Assembly (NCBI RefSeq): GCF_009760915.1
Contig: NZ_VIDQ01000031.1
Location: 1 to 64,000 of the forward strand
Origin: Azohydromonas aeria
Lineage (GTDB): Bacteria > Pseudomonadota > Gammaproteobacteria > Burkholderiales > Burkholderiaceae_C
Reading direction: 5' to 3'
DNA: 64,000 nucleotides
The notes under the pieces are model-generated. The model saw only the letters and a list, made by a program, of their open reading frames with translations, ran no database searches and was not told where the DNA came from. This document shows positions 32,789 to 43,476 of the stretch, piece after piece; position 1 is the stretch's first letter; every line of letters starts with the position of its first letter. The position numbers were made by a program, and so were the translations under genes.

Positions 32789-33724
32789 TCAAGTCCCGCG
32801 CAGGGCACGCTCATGCGCGGCCACCGCCGCGGCGATGTGGTCGAAGGCCAGGCGCACGCGCGCCGGCACCGGGCCGCGCTGCGGCCGGTACACGAACACG
32901 TCCCACGGCGGCGGCGCGGCTTCGGGCAGCAGCTCCACCAGCCGCCCCGCGCGCAGCAGCGGCACGGCCAGGTAGTCTGGCAGCTGCCCGAAGGCGAGGC
33001 CCGCGGCGATGGCGCCGACCTCGGCGTCGGGGTCGTCGGTGACGAAGGTGCGGCCTTCGGGCGTGAAGCTGCGCCCGCCGGCGAACTGCCAGGGCCACAC
33101 CCGCCCGGTGTTGGGGTCGAGCAGCGCCGTCACCGGCAGCGCGGCCAGGTCGTCCACGCGCCGCGGCGCGCCCAGCCGCGCCACCAGCGCGGGCGCCGCC
33201 ACCAGCGAGAAGGCGACCTGCCCCGCCTTGCGCGCCACCAGCCGGCTGTCGCGCAGGAAACCGATGCGCACGCCCACGTCGATCTGCTCGTCCACCACGT
33301 CGGCGAACACGTCGGACAGGCGCAGGTCCAGCGTGATGGCCGGCTGCGCCGCGGCCAGCTGCGTGAGCGCCGGCACCAGGCAGACCCGCCCGAGGATGCG
33401 CGGCCCGGTGATGCGCACCCGGCCCGCGAGCTGCGCCCGCGGCTCGGCCGCCGGCGCGCTGAACAGCGATTCGGCCTCGGCCAGCAGCGTGCGCGCGCGC
33501 GCCGCCAGCTGCTCGCCGAAAGCGGTGATGCGCACCTGGCGCGTGCTGCGGTGGAACAGCAGCTCGCCGAAGTGCGCCTCCAGCTCCTTGACGGCGCGCG
33601 TCACCGTCTGCGGCGAGGCGCCCAGGCGCTGCGCCGCCTCGCGAAAGCTCGCGCATTCCGCCGCGGTCAGGAAGATGCGCAGCAGCTCCAGGTGGTTGAG
33701 CACGTTCCTTGTCACCCACGCCAT
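32789..33724 (-). CDS. LysR family transcriptional regulator
   Basis: 311 residues. N-terminal winged helix-turn-helix (LELLRIFLTAAECASFREAA...SPQTVTRAVKELE), then a substrate-binding effector domain (VRITGPRILGRVCLVPALTQ). It is divergent from frmA-fghA with a 141-base intergenic region, so control of the formaldehyde genes is likely by position. No T-N11-A site could be assigned with confidence. Confidence 0.92.
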   Translation of the reverse strand: MAWVTRNVLNHLELLRIFLTAAECASFREAAQRLGASPQTVTRAVKELEAHFGELLFHRSTRQVRITAFGEQLAARARTLLAEAESLFSAPAAEPRAQLAGRVRITGPRILGRVCLVPALTQLAAAQPAITLDLRLSDVFADVVDEQIDVGVRIGFLRDSRLVARKAGQVAFSLVAAPALVARLGAPRRVDDLAALPVTALLDPNTGRVWPWQFAGGRSFTPEGRTFVTDDPDAEVGAIAAGLAFGQLPDYLAVPLLRAGRLVELLPEAAPPPWDVFVYRPQRGPVPARVRLAFDHIAAAVAAHERALRGT

Positions 33725-33865
33725 GGTGCGCGGACCATTGTTCCAGTCGATGGAATTCTAAAGTCGCGTTTCTTCCATTTACAGCCACGCCGCGGCTTTC
33801 CACAATCGCCTGCCCGGCCCGCCCCGCGCGGCGGGCGCGACCCCGATACCGAAGGAGAACACCCC

Positions 33866-34971
<1,106 letters not shown>

Positions 34972-34972
<1 letters not shown>

Positions 34973-35817
34973 TGAACGCCATGCAGACGCTCTCCGAACA
35001 CGGCTGCTTCGGCGGCACGCAAGGGTTCTACCAGCACGATTCCGGCGTCATCGGGCTGCCGATGAAGTTTGGCGTGTACGTGCCGCCGCAGGCGAAGGCC
35101 GGCCCGGTGCCGGTGCTCTACTACCTGGCGGGCCTGACCTGCACCGAGGAGACCTTTGCCATCAAGGCCGGCGCGCAGCGCGTGGCCGCGGAGCTCGGCC
35201 TGATGCTGGTGACGCCCGACACCAGCCCGCGCGGCACCGGCATCGAGGGCGCCGACGCGGCCTGGGACTTCGGCCACGGCGCCGGCTTCTACCTCGACGC
35301 CACGCAGGCTCCCTGGTCAGCGCACTTCCGCATGGAGAGCTGGGTGACGCAGGAGCTGCGCGCGCTGGTGGTGGCCAACTTTCCCGCGGACGACGGCCGC
35401 ACCGGCATCTTCGGCCACTCGATGGGCGGGCACGGCGCGCTGACGCTGGCGCTGCGCCACCCCGGGCGCTACCGCAGCGTCTCGGCCTTCGCGCCGATCG
35501 CCGCGCCCTCGCGCTGCCCCTGGGGCGAGAAGGCCTTCACCGGCTACCTGGGCGGCAACCGCAAGGACTGGGCGGCGCACGACGCCACGGAGTTGATTGC
35601 GTCGGGTGCCAAGCTGCCGCCGCTGCTCATCGACCAGGGACTGGCCGACAAGTTCCTGGCCGAGCAGTTGCATCCGCACCTGTTCGAGCAGGCCTGCGCC
35701 GAGGCCGGGCAGCCGCTGAACATCCGCCGCCACGAGGGTTACGACCACGGCTACTACTTCATCGCCAGCTTCGTGGAGGACCACCTGCGCCACCACGCGG
35801 CGACGCTGGGGGCGTAA
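34972..35817 (+). CDS. fghA: S-formylglutathione hydrolase
   Basis: 281 residues, esterase D family. Hydrolyses S-formylglutathione to formate and glutathione. The nucleophile elbow is GIFGHSMGGHGALTLAL (Ser about 148); the oxyanion region is YYLAGLTCTEETF; Asp in LLIDQGLADKF and His in EGYDHGYYFI complete the triad. Its ATG overlaps the frmA stop by one base (TGATG), so the two are translationally coupled. Confidence 0.97.
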
Positions 35818-35955
35818 ATGCAACGGTCAGCGTGAGCCGGCAGGAGTCGCTCACGTTCCCGATGCGCCGGCCATGCCGTGCGTGCTGTTCGACGGCGTCG
35901 CCATGTCGGGGCTCCCGGGCAATCCTGCTGCCGGGAGAGTATCCGGCGCCCGGCG

Positions 35956-38070
35956 TCAGGCCAGCGGCAGCCGCCACAGCACGGTCGTGCCGGTGCCGGG
36001 CTGGGAGTCGATGGCGAAGCTGCCGCCCAGCGCCTCGATGCGCTCCTGCATGCCCAGCAGTCCCCAGCGGCTGCGCCCGGCCGCGCCGGCCGTGGCCTCG
36101 GCGGCGTCGAAGCCCACGCCGTCATCCTCGACGCTGCCGGCCAGCAGGCCGCGGCGGCGCTGCAGGCTGACGCTGACCTGCGAGGCCTGCGCGTACTTGG
36201 CCACGTTGTTGAGCGCCTCCTGCACCACGCGGAACACGGCCGCCTCCACCGTCGCGCTCAGCCGCCCCTGCTCCAGCCCGTGCAGCTCCAGGTCCACCGC
36301 CACGCCCGTGAGCTGCGACCAGGTCTGCGCGTAGGCGGCCACGCCCTCGCCCAGGCCGCAGTCCTCCAGCGCGGTGGGGCGCAGCGTGAAGACGATGCGG
36401 TCGAGCTCGCGGTCAAGGTGCTGCATCAGGCCATGCAGCTGCTCCACGCGCTGCCGCCAGGCCGGCGCGTCCTGGCCCTGGCCGTCGTGCCCGGCCCCGG
36501 CCGCGCCGGCCTGGCGCAGCGTGCTCACGGCCAGGGCCACCGACGACAGCACCTGGCCCAGCCCGTCGTGCAGCTCGCGCGCGATGCGCCGGCGCTCCTC
36601 GTCCTGCAGCCCTTCGAGGTGCTGCAGCAACTGGCGCAGCGCATGGGTGCGCTCGGCCACGCGCTGCTCCAGCAGCGCGCGCGCCTGGCGCGGCTCGGTG
36701 ACGTCGCGCATGACGCCGACCATGCGCCGTGCCCGGCCGGCGTCGTCGTGAAAGAAGAAGCCCCGCGCCGAGAGCCAGCGCACCGCGCCATCGGGATGCA
36801 CGGTGCGGAACTCGTGCTGGTAGGGCGCGTGCCGGTGCCGCGCCGCGTCCAGCGCGGCGGTGGTCGCGGCGCGGTCGTCCGGATGCACCCGCGCCACCCA
36901 GGCCGCGTAGCTGGGCTCGACCTCGCCCGGCACGTAGCCCTGCATGCGGTAGTGCTCCTCGGACCACACCACGCGGTCCGTGTCCAGGTCCCAGTCCCAG
37001 GAGGCAAGCTCGCCCACGTCCAGCGCCAGGCGCAGCCGCTGCTCGCTCGCGCGCAGCGCGGCCTCGGCGCCGGCGCGCTCCACCGCCGCCCAGGTGCGTT
37101 CGGCCGTCTCCTCCACCAGCGCGGTCTCCGAGCCGCTCCAGGCGCGCGGGGCGGCGGCGTGCACCACCAGCACGGCCACCAGCCGCCCCTCCTTGACCAG
37201 CGGTACGCCGATCATGGCCAGCACCTGCACGGCCACGTGGGCGTCGCATTCGGCCGCCGAGAAGCGCGCGTCGCCACACGCATCGTCGATCACCACCCGG
37301 CACCCGGCACGGTAGTCGCGCATGATCCAGGCGCCGTAGGTGCTCGCGGCGTAGCGCCCTTCCGGCAGCGGCGCCACGCCATGCTCGTAGCCCTTGGTGA
37401 CGAGCCAGTCGTCGCCATGCACCTCGGCGTAGAGCACGCGGCCCGCGCCCAGGTGCTCGCCCAGCCGGCGCGTGGCTTCGAGCTTGATGGCCTGCGCGTC
37501 CTGCAGCGGCCGCAGCGCGTCGCTCAGGCGCAGCAGGAAGGCCTGGCGCGCCTCGCGCTCGCGCAGCGCGGCCTCCGCGCGCAGCCGCCGCGTCGTCTCG
37601 ATGATGGTGATGAACACGCCCGCGACGCGGCCGCCTTCGTCGCGCACCGGGCTGTAGGACAGCGACAGCCAGACGTCCTCGATCGCGCCGAAGCGTGCCA
37701 GCGGGTAGAGCGCGTCCTCGAACTGCACCGACTCGCCGCGCCAGACGCGCTCGTAGATCGGCGCGTTGATGTGCCAGACCTCGGGCCAGCACTCGCGCGT
37801 GGGCTGGCCCAGCCCGCCCGGGTGCTTGGCGCCCATGAGGTCGCGGTAGGCATCGTTGTAGACCTGCACCAGCGCCGGCCCCCACAGCACGATGGTGGCG
37901 AAGGGATGCGCCAGCACCAGCTGCACCGTGGTGCGCAGCAGCGCCGGCCACTGCGCCACCGGCCCCAGCGGCGTGGCGGCCCAGTCGTGGCTGCGCACGC
38001 GCTGCGCCATCTCGCCGGCGGCGAAAGGCCAGCCCGGGGCCGTCGTGTCAGCAGCGCTGCCCTGTTCCAT
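35956..38070 (-). CDS. PAS/GAF sensor histidine kinase (HisKA_3), soluble
   Basis: 704 residues. Order: N-terminal PAS (PFATIVLWGPALVQVYNDAY), GAF (about 200-350; LGAGRVLYAEVHGDDWLVTK), PAS_3 (about 365-480; LASWDWDLDTDRVVWSEEHY), coiled linker, HisKA_3 with phospho-His in RIARELHDGLGQVLSSVALA (about 513), and HATPase (VVQEALNNVAKYAQ, EDDGVGFD, GLLGMQERIEALGG). No membrane helix. No response regulator lies next to it, so its partner is elsewhere. The start is supported only by a weak site; an upstream in-frame ATG at 38148 exists. Confidence 0.9.
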   Translation of the reverse strand: MEQGSAADTTAPGWPFAAGEMAQRVRSHDWAATPLGPVAQWPALLRTTVQLVLAHPFATIVLWGPALVQVYNDAYRDLMGAKHPGGLGQPTRECWPEVWHINAPIYERVWRGESVQFEDALYPLARFGAIEDVWLSLSYSPVRDEGGRVAGVFITIIETTRRLRAEAALREREARQAFLLRLSDALRPLQDAQAIKLEATRRLGEHLGAGRVLYAEVHGDDWLVTKGYEHGVAPLPEGRYAASTYGAWIMRDYRAGCRVVIDDACGDARFSAAECDAHVAVQVLAMIGVPLVKEGRLVAVLVVHAAAPRAWSGSETALVEETAERTWAAVERAGAEAALRASEQRLRLALDVGELASWDWDLDTDRVVWSEEHYRMQGYVPGEVEPSYAAWVARVHPDDRAATTAALDAARHRHAPYQHEFRTVHPDGAVRWLSARGFFFHDDAGRARRMVGVMRDVTEPRQARALLEQRVAERTHALRQLLQHLEGLQDEERRRIARELHDGLGQVLSSVALAVSTLRQAGAAGAGHDGQGQDAPAWRQRVEQLHGLMQHLDRELDRIVFTLRPTALEDCGLGEGVAAYAQTWSQLTGVAVDLELHGLEQGRLSATVEAAVFRVVQEALNNVAKYAQASQVSVSLQRRRGLLAGSVEDDGVGFDAAEATAGAAGRSRWGLLGMQERIEALGGSFAIDSQPGTGTTVLWRLPLA

Positions 38071-38187
38071 GGCGGCAAGGGTAGTGCCCCCCAGCGGACA
38101 GATCGTTTCGCCCGGTGGTTTTCCCGGGCCGGCGAGGGGCATGGGCACCCGCCTTCCGGACCGATGCCCGGCCCGGGGCGACGGCGC

Positions 38188-38517
38188 TCAGCCGCGCTTC
38201 TTGCGTGCCTGGGGCAGCGGCTGCGTGCCCTTGATGAAGTCGGAGAAGGACACGTCGGCCGAGTCCTGGCCCGAGGCCTTGAGCTTGTTGGCGATCTTGG
38301 GCGGCTCGGGCTTGGCATCCGGATCGGTCTTGGCCGGCGGCGCCGAGGCACGCGTGGGCAGCGGCTGCTCGCGGTCGAGCTGCTTCCAGCTCTCGAAGCC
38401 GCTCTTCTGGGCCAGCTGGTCAAACGCGGCGGCCAGCGAGGACGGCGCCGGGGCGGCCTTGGCGGCCGGCTTGGCCGCGGGCGCGGGCGCCGCGGCGGAG
38501 GGAGAGGTCTGCTTCAT
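38188..38517 (-). CDS. Small Ala/Pro/Lys-rich hypothetical protein
   Basis: 109 residues from ATG 38517. The N-terminal third is low-complexity Ala/Pro/Lys; the rest holds SSLAAAFDQLAQKSGFESWK and DVSFSDFIKGTQPLPQARKK, which look like short helices with a basic tail. No signal peptide or membrane segment. No family recognised. It lies between two sensor kinase genes in the same direction. Confidence 0.6.
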   Translation of the reverse strand: MKQTSPSAAAPAPAAKPAAKAAPAPSSLAAAFDQLAQKSGFESWKQLDREQPLPTRASAPPAKTDPDAKPEPPKIANKLKASGQDSADVSFSDFIKGTQPLPQARKKRG

Positions 38518-38662
38518 GAACGGGTGGACATGCGGTCCAGGGGCAAAGGGTGGATTGTCGCCCGTTGTGCCCGCCCGATGCGCGGGCGCGGCTTGCACGG
38601 CATGGGCACTGCTGCCCGGTACGCCCGGCCGGGCGCCACGGCGGCCCGGCCGGGCCGGGGCT

Positions 38663-40444
38663 TCAGGGCCGGCTGCCCGACGACGATCGGCCCGAGCGGC
38701 TCCTGCGGTGCAGCGGCAGCACGATGTTCACCAGCGTGCCCTGGCCCTCGGCGGATTCGAAGCTCAGCTGTCCGCCCAGCAGCAGCATGAGCTCGCGCGC
38801 CAGCCACAGCCCCAGGCCGGTGCCCTGGCCCGAGGGCGTCAGCGGCGTGTCCTGGTCCAGGCGGCGGCTGAGCACCTGGCGCTGCCGTGCGGCGGGCATG
38901 CCCACGCCGCTGTCCTGCACCTGGATGCGCAGGGCGCCCTCGTCGCCCGTGGCGACCACGCGCACGCTGCCGCTGTCGGTGTACTTGATGGCGTTGTGCA
39001 GGACCTGGCCGAGCACCTGCAGCACCCGCTTCGCATCGGTCTTCAGGCGCTGGGGCGCTTCGGGCTGGACCTGCAGCGTCAGGCCGATCCCGCGCGCCTG
39101 CGCCTGCGGCAAGTGCGTGCGCACCGCCTCGTCGAGCAGCGGCCCGACCGCGGTGGACTCGATGTCCAGGCGCAGGTAGCCGCCCTCGATGCGCGCCAGT
39201 TCCAGCAGCGTGGTGACCGTGCTGTCGAGCCGCAGCACGTCGCGCGCCACGCGCTCGGCAAAGGCCGTGGGCCCGCCGCCGGACGCCGGGGTTTCGGCGG
39301 ACAGCTCCAGCAGGTTCTTGATCGGGGTGCGCAGTTCCTGCGCCGCGCCGGCCAGGAACTGGGTCTTGGTGCGGTTGGCCTCCTCGGCGCGCCGCTCGCT
39401 GGCGCGCAGCCGCGAGGCCAGCCGGTGGTGCTGGCGCAGCAGGTTCAGCATCAGGCCCAGCAGCGCCAGCACCAGCCCCGTGCCCGCCGTGGCGATGCCC
39501 AGGTGCTTGCTCCACTGCAGGAGCAGACCGCGATCGACCGCCCGGGTGCGCACGCCGGCCAGCGCCAGCAGCCGGTGGTTGTCCAGGGTGCGGAAGGCAT
39601 ACAGCGTTTCCGGACCGTTGTCGGGCGCGCGCGTGATCAGGATGCCCCGGCCGCGGCGCATGGCCTCGGCGAACAGCGGGCTGCTGGAGAGGTCCAGGCC
39701 CGCCTCCCGGTTGCCGCCCACGCCGCGCACCCGCGTGATGCCGTCGAAGCCCACCAGCGCCACGTCGGTCTCCGGGCCCAGGCCGCTGTCGCGGCGAAGG
39801 TTCAGGAACTGCTCGATGTCCAGCCCCAGCGCCACCACGCCGCCGAAGTGGCCGTTGGCACGGCTGATGCGCCGGCTGACCTGGATGGAGGTCTTGCCCG
39901 AGCCCTTGATCGTCACCGGCTTGCCGATGAAGAGCCGGTCGGCGGTGTCCTGCGCATGCACGACGAAGTAATCGTTCCCGCTCAGGTCCACGCGCTTGAC
40001 GGGCTGCACGGCGGCGTTGAGCTGGCCGTCGGCGCCGATGACGGAGAACTGCGTGAACTCGGGCTGCGCCACGTCGCCGCGCCGCAGCCAGGCCTCGATG
40101 TCCAGCGACGCCCCTTCCTGTGCCGTCTCGCGGCGCAGGAAGCGCAAGGCCTGGTCGGCGTTGGCCAGGGTCTGCGTGGCGTGCTCGGCCATTTCGCGCG
40201 CCAGGTTCTCCATCGCGGCCTCCTGGCTGCGCGTGGCGTCGGCGGCCTGGCGCCCACCGGCGAGCACGGCCCACGACCACAGCAGCGCCAGGATGACCAG
40301 CGCCCCCAGCCACAGCACCATGTACGCGGTGCCGTCGGGCCTGTAGGCCTGCAGGATGCGTCGCCACAGCGGCGCCGAGGCGGCCGGCGGCGTGAACCTG
40401 GCGTATCCGCTGTACCGGCTCAGCGCGGGGAACATGGCACTCAC
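38663..40444 (-). CDS. Membrane sensor kinase homologue lacking the phospho-acceptor histidine
   Basis: 593 residues from GTG 40444 (ATG 40435 also possible). Membrane helix (about 40-60), a periplasmic dCache-like domain (70-310; LSGNDYFVVHAQDTADRLFI), a second helix (GIATAGTGLVLALLGLMLNL), then HisKA/HATPase. The H-box reads FLAGAAQELRTPIKNLLEL; canonical kinases have His where this has Gln (codon at 39338-39340). ATP-binding motifs are intact: VLHNAIKYTDSG, DSGVGMPA, GQGTGLGLWLARELM. It may thus be a non-phosphorylating sensor, heterodimer partner or phosphatase. No response regulator is adjacent. Confidence 0.9.
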   Translation of the reverse strand: MSAMFPALSRYSGYARFTPPAASAPLWRRILQAYRPDGTAYMVLWLGALVILALLWSWAVLAGGRQAADATRSQEAAMENLAREMAEHATQTLANADQALRFLRRETAQEGASLDIEAWLRRGDVAQPEFTQFSVIGADGQLNAAVQPVKRVDLSGNDYFVVHAQDTADRLFIGKPVTIKGSGKTSIQVSRRISRANGHFGGVVALGLDIEQFLNLRRDSGLGPETDVALVGFDGITRVRGVGGNREAGLDLSSSPLFAEAMRRGRGILITRAPDNGPETLYAFRTLDNHRLLALAGVRTRAVDRGLLLQWSKHLGIATAGTGLVLALLGLMLNLLRQHHRLASRLRASERRAEEANRTKTQFLAGAAQELRTPIKNLLELSAETPASGGGPTAFAERVARDVLRLDSTVTTLLELARIEGGYLRLDIESTAVGPLLDEAVRTHLPQAQARGIGLTLQVQPEAPQRLKTDAKRVLQVLGQVLHNAIKYTDSGSVRVVATGDEGALRIQVQDSGVGMPAARQRQVLSRRLDQDTPLTPSGQGTGLGLWLARELMLLLGGQLSFESAEGQGTLVNIVLPLHRRSRSGRSSSGSRP

Positions 40445-41149
40445 GGCTGCCCTCTTGTCCAGCCGCCCTGCCTACGGCTGCCCAACGGCAGCCACGATCC
40501 GGCGTGTGGGACGACACGGACCCCGAGCCACCAGTGTTTGCGCATCAACGAACTGGACACTTTTCAGCTTCTTCTTGCTTGGTCAGAACAGGCCCGCACC
40601 GGGGCAGCCTGGCATGCCCGGTCCGGCTGCACCCGGAGGAACAACTCACGGTGATGACAGCGTCAGGTGGCGCGGACCGCCGGCGCCGGCGGTGGCACCG
40701 CGGGCCACCCGTATCCGGGGCAGGCGCGCCATGGCTGGTCCGGTTCGATGACCGGCATCCAGCCTTCCGAAGGCAGAAATAAAATGTTAGGAGCGCTTAA
40801 CACTGTTATTACCAAATGTTACCCGCTGTTCACCGCGCCGCATGTGTTTGTGAACCTCGATGGTCTGAAGGCATAACTAATTCACGGATTGCGCAGGATC
40901 GCCACCAGATTCCGTGAAATCGACCTGGCGGCTCCCGGCCGTGCCCGCTGAAGGGCACACGACACCTTCCCGGTGTGCCGGCGCCGGCGCACGCCCACCC
41001 GGACGTCGCCGTCGACAGCGGGCTCGGCCTGCTCTTCGGCGCCTGGCATCGGCACGCTTGCCCTTGGCCTCGTGGACCTCACTTGCGCTGCGACAAGGCC
41101 CGCGGGCCCGCGTGGGACGCCGCCGGTGCCGATCGTGCCGGCGGCCGCC
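40445..41149. other. Gene-free interval with an A/T-rich island
   Basis: About 700 bases with no supported gene. The part from about 40775 to 40890 is unusually A/T-rich for this DNA and probably holds the leftward promoter of the sensor gene at 40444. An inverted repeat with arms TTCACGGA (40881-40888) and TCCGTGAA (40911-40918) follows it. The remainder is GC-rich and featureless to me. Confidence 0.45.
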
Positions 41150-41902
41150 TCACGCGCCGCGGTGCGCGCCTGCCGCCGTGGCCATGGCCCGGCCCGTCGA
41201 GGCGGGGCCCGCGGCGCCGGCGTGCGGCAGGCGCAGCCGCGCCCGGGCCCCGACGTTGTGCGCCGCATTGCCCAGGTGGTGCAGGGTGGCCAGCGCGCCG
41301 CGGTACAGCGCCCTGCGCTCGCCCAGGGCCGGCGCTGCCGGCTCGCGCAGCCGGCGCGCGATGGCATCGACCTGGAGCCGGTCGGCCAGCTCGTTGAGGC
41401 CGCACCGCTGCCACAGCCAGCCCGCCACCAGGCAGGCATCCCGCGGCTGGGCCACCAGTTCCGGCTGCTGCTCGTAGGGGCGCCCCAGCGCGTGGCCCGC
41501 ATCGCGGTACGCCGCGCGGCCGAGCAGCCGGATCAGGCCGCGACCCCGGTAGCGCCAGCCGTCGCCGCTGGCGGCGTCGCCGTTACCGTAGCGGCCGGCA
41601 TAGACGGTGTTGGCCAGCAGTTGCGGCGCGCCGATCAGCTGGTCGGCCTCGTCCACGTCCGGCACCTGCTCGGGCCACATCGCGTGGATGCGCTCCGGGC
41701 TACGGTAGAGCAGGCCCTGCTCCATGGCGACGAAGCCGCGGCTGTCGCAGGCGCATTGCGCCACGAAGGCAGCCAGGCGGGCCGGGGTGTGGATGCCGAA
41801 GCGCTTGCAGGCATGCCTGAGCAGCGGCGCGAAGGTGGTGGCGATGCGGGGCCTGATGCCCGACGCCTTGAGCATGATGTTGAGGATCGAGTGCGAGGCC
41901 AT
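41150..41902 (-). CDS. GH19 chitinase/endolysin-like protein with altered catalytic site
   Basis: 250 residues from ATG 41902. The middle has the GH19 pattern: LLANTVYAGRYGNGDAASGD and WRYRGRGLIRLLGRAAYRDA (about 110-150). In active members the first catalytic Glu lies in an AHESGGF-type motif; here the aligned stretch is AQCACDSRGF, with His to Cys and Glu to Asp. The second acidic region (MEQGLLYRSPERI) is kept. No signal peptide or holin is evident. It could be a weakened peptidoglycan hydrolase, a phage-lysis remnant or a binding protein. Confidence 0.75.
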   Translation of the reverse strand: MASHSILNIMLKASGIRPRIATTFAPLLRHACKRFGIHTPARLAAFVAQCACDSRGFVAMEQGLLYRSPERIHAMWPEQVPDVDEADQLIGAPQLLANTVYAGRYGNGDAASGDGWRYRGRGLIRLLGRAAYRDAGHALGRPYEQQPELVAQPRDACLVAGWLWQRCGLNELADRLQVDAIARRLREPAAPALGERRALYRGALATLHHLGNAAHNVGARARLRLPHAGAAGPASTGRAMATAAGAHRGA

Positions 41903-42087
41903 GAGACGTGGCAGCCGGGCTGCAAGGTCGTGGGGGTGGGCGGCGGTACGAGGCGAGGGTCGGCCGGCGCGCGGCACGCGTGCCGCGCGGCCGGTTCCCA
42001 GCCCGCCGGGTGGCTGAAAAGGCAACCCTTTCCTGCTCCGGCCCGCTGGGGGAACCGGGAGACGGGCGCGTCAATGGCGATGGCGGC

Positions 42088-42498
42088 TTACGGCCTGGTG
42101 ACGCCGCCGGGCACGGTGCTGCCCGTGCGCTGCATGCCCGCTGCGGCCACGGCGGCCGGGGCCAGGTCCCGGCCGCCGGGCCGGCGGTAGGTGCGCATGA
42201 GCGTGCGGCCGTCGCTGGCACGGCAGCGGCCGTGGCCGGGCACCAGGCCGTAGTCCGACAGCAGCTCGAACACCCTCACGGCTTCGATCAGGCGCGTGGT
42301 CTCGACGACGTGCACGAGGTCGCCATAGCCGTCCTCGATGCCGATGAGGATGGGGCGGGCCCCGGGATCAGCCGGCGGCTGGCGTTCCTGCAGCGCCAGC
42401 AACCGCCGCCTCAGATCAATGCAGTCCGGCCAGGTGACCGTGCACCGTGACAGCTCGGGGACTCGGGACGAAGACTTGAATTTTTCGATACTGCTCAT
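42088..42498 (-). CDS. Hypothetical protein
   Basis: 136 residues from ATG 42498. It contains a plausible folded core (TWPDCIDLRRRLLALQE, PILIGIEDGYGDLVHVVETT, LIEAVRVFELLSDYGLVPGH) and an Ala-rich tail. No family recognised. It lies upstream of the GH19-like gene in the same direction (185-base gap). The A/T-richer start region is consistent with a real translation start. Confidence 0.5.
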   Translation of the reverse strand: MSSIEKFKSSSRVPELSRCTVTWPDCIDLRRRLLALQERQPPADPGARPILIGIEDGYGDLVHVVETTRLIEAVRVFELLSDYGLVPGHGRCRASDGRTLMRTYRRPGGRDLAPAAVAAAGMQRTGSTVPGGVTRP

Positions 42499-42852
42499 GC
42501 CGGGACCGTTGCAATCCCAGGGCCTGCCACCGCTGCCAGGCTCCCGGGGCGTTCCCATGCGGCCCCCGGGAGCCCTCCAGCACCAGCCCGGGTCCGCGCC
42601 TGTGGCTCCTTGCGGCCGTGTCCGGTTCAAGGCGCCGCGGCCCGCGCGGCATGTGGGCCGCGGGCGCGGAGCCGCCAGGGACGCCCGGGCCGGTCCCGGG
42701 CGGCGCTGCCGCGCCTCCTTGTTCGCGCAACGGCGTCGAACCCGAACAATCCCACCCGTGAGCATGGCCGGCCGCCGCCCCGGCCGCGGCACGCGCGGCC
42801 CATGCCGGGCCGCCGTCAAGGCCGCCTGAGTCCCGCCGTCAAGACTTCATCG

Positions 42853-43476
42853 ATGCCCAAGCTTCCCCTGCCCGATTGCCGCTGGATGCGCCCGTGCGTG
42901 CAGGCTGCCGTGAGCTGCATCTCCGACGCGCGGCCGCCCATGCCGGGCCCGTCCTTGCCCGGCAACGAGACCGCGCGCCTGCGCGCGCTGCACGGCCTGG
43001 GCGTGCTCGACACGCCGGCCGAGGACCGCTACGACGCGCTGGTGCAGTACACGGCCGATGCCCTGGACATGCCCATGGCGGCGGTGTCGCTGGTCGATGC
43101 CGAGCGCCAGTGGTTCAAGGCCCGCGTCGGGCTGGAGCCGCAGCAGACGCCTCGCGACATCTCGTTCTGCGCCCACGCCATCCTGGGCCACGGCGTGCTG
43201 GTGGTGGAGGACGCGCTGCGCGATTCGCGCTTCGCGCACAACCCGCTGGTGGCCGGGCCGCCCCACATCCGCTTCTACGCCGGCGCGCCGCTGCGCAGCG
43301 CCGACGGCCTGCACCTGGGCGCCCTGTGCGTGATGGCGCCCCGGCCCCGGCGCCTGAGCGCGACGCAGCTCACCACGCTGCGCGCGCTGGCCGACGTGGC
43401 CGTGTGGGAACTGGTGCGGTCGCAATGGCGCTCGATGTCGCCGCGCCGCGCCGCTGCCGGCTGCGGCCTGCGCTGA
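42853..43476 (+). CDS. GAF domain protein
   Basis: 207 residues. One GAF domain (about 40-190): ETARLRALHGLGVLDTPAED, AAVSLVDAERQWFKARVGLE, DISFCAHAILGHGVLVVEDA, FYAGAPLRSADGLHLGALCV. No output domain is attached, so it is a stand-alone sensor or an accessory to another protein. Its 3' end overlaps the end of the convergent sensor kinase gene by 107 bases. The ATG at 42853 was chosen as the first before the domain. Confidence 0.8.
   Translation: MPKLPLPDCRWMRPCVQAAVSCISDARPPMPGPSLPGNETARLRALHGLGVLDTPAEDRYDALVQYTADALDMPMAAVSLVDAERQWFKARVGLEPQQTPRDISFCAHAILGHGVLVVEDALRDSRFAHNPLVAGPPHIRFYAGAPLRSADGLHLGALCVMAPRPRRLSATQLTTLRALADVAVWELVRSQWRSMSPRRAAAGCGLR

Noticed and set aside
40667..40876. Possible 69-residue gene in the A/T-rich island
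   Set aside because: The start half is GC-rich intergenic sequence, there is no ribosome site and no conserved pattern; the A/T-richness fits a promoter better.
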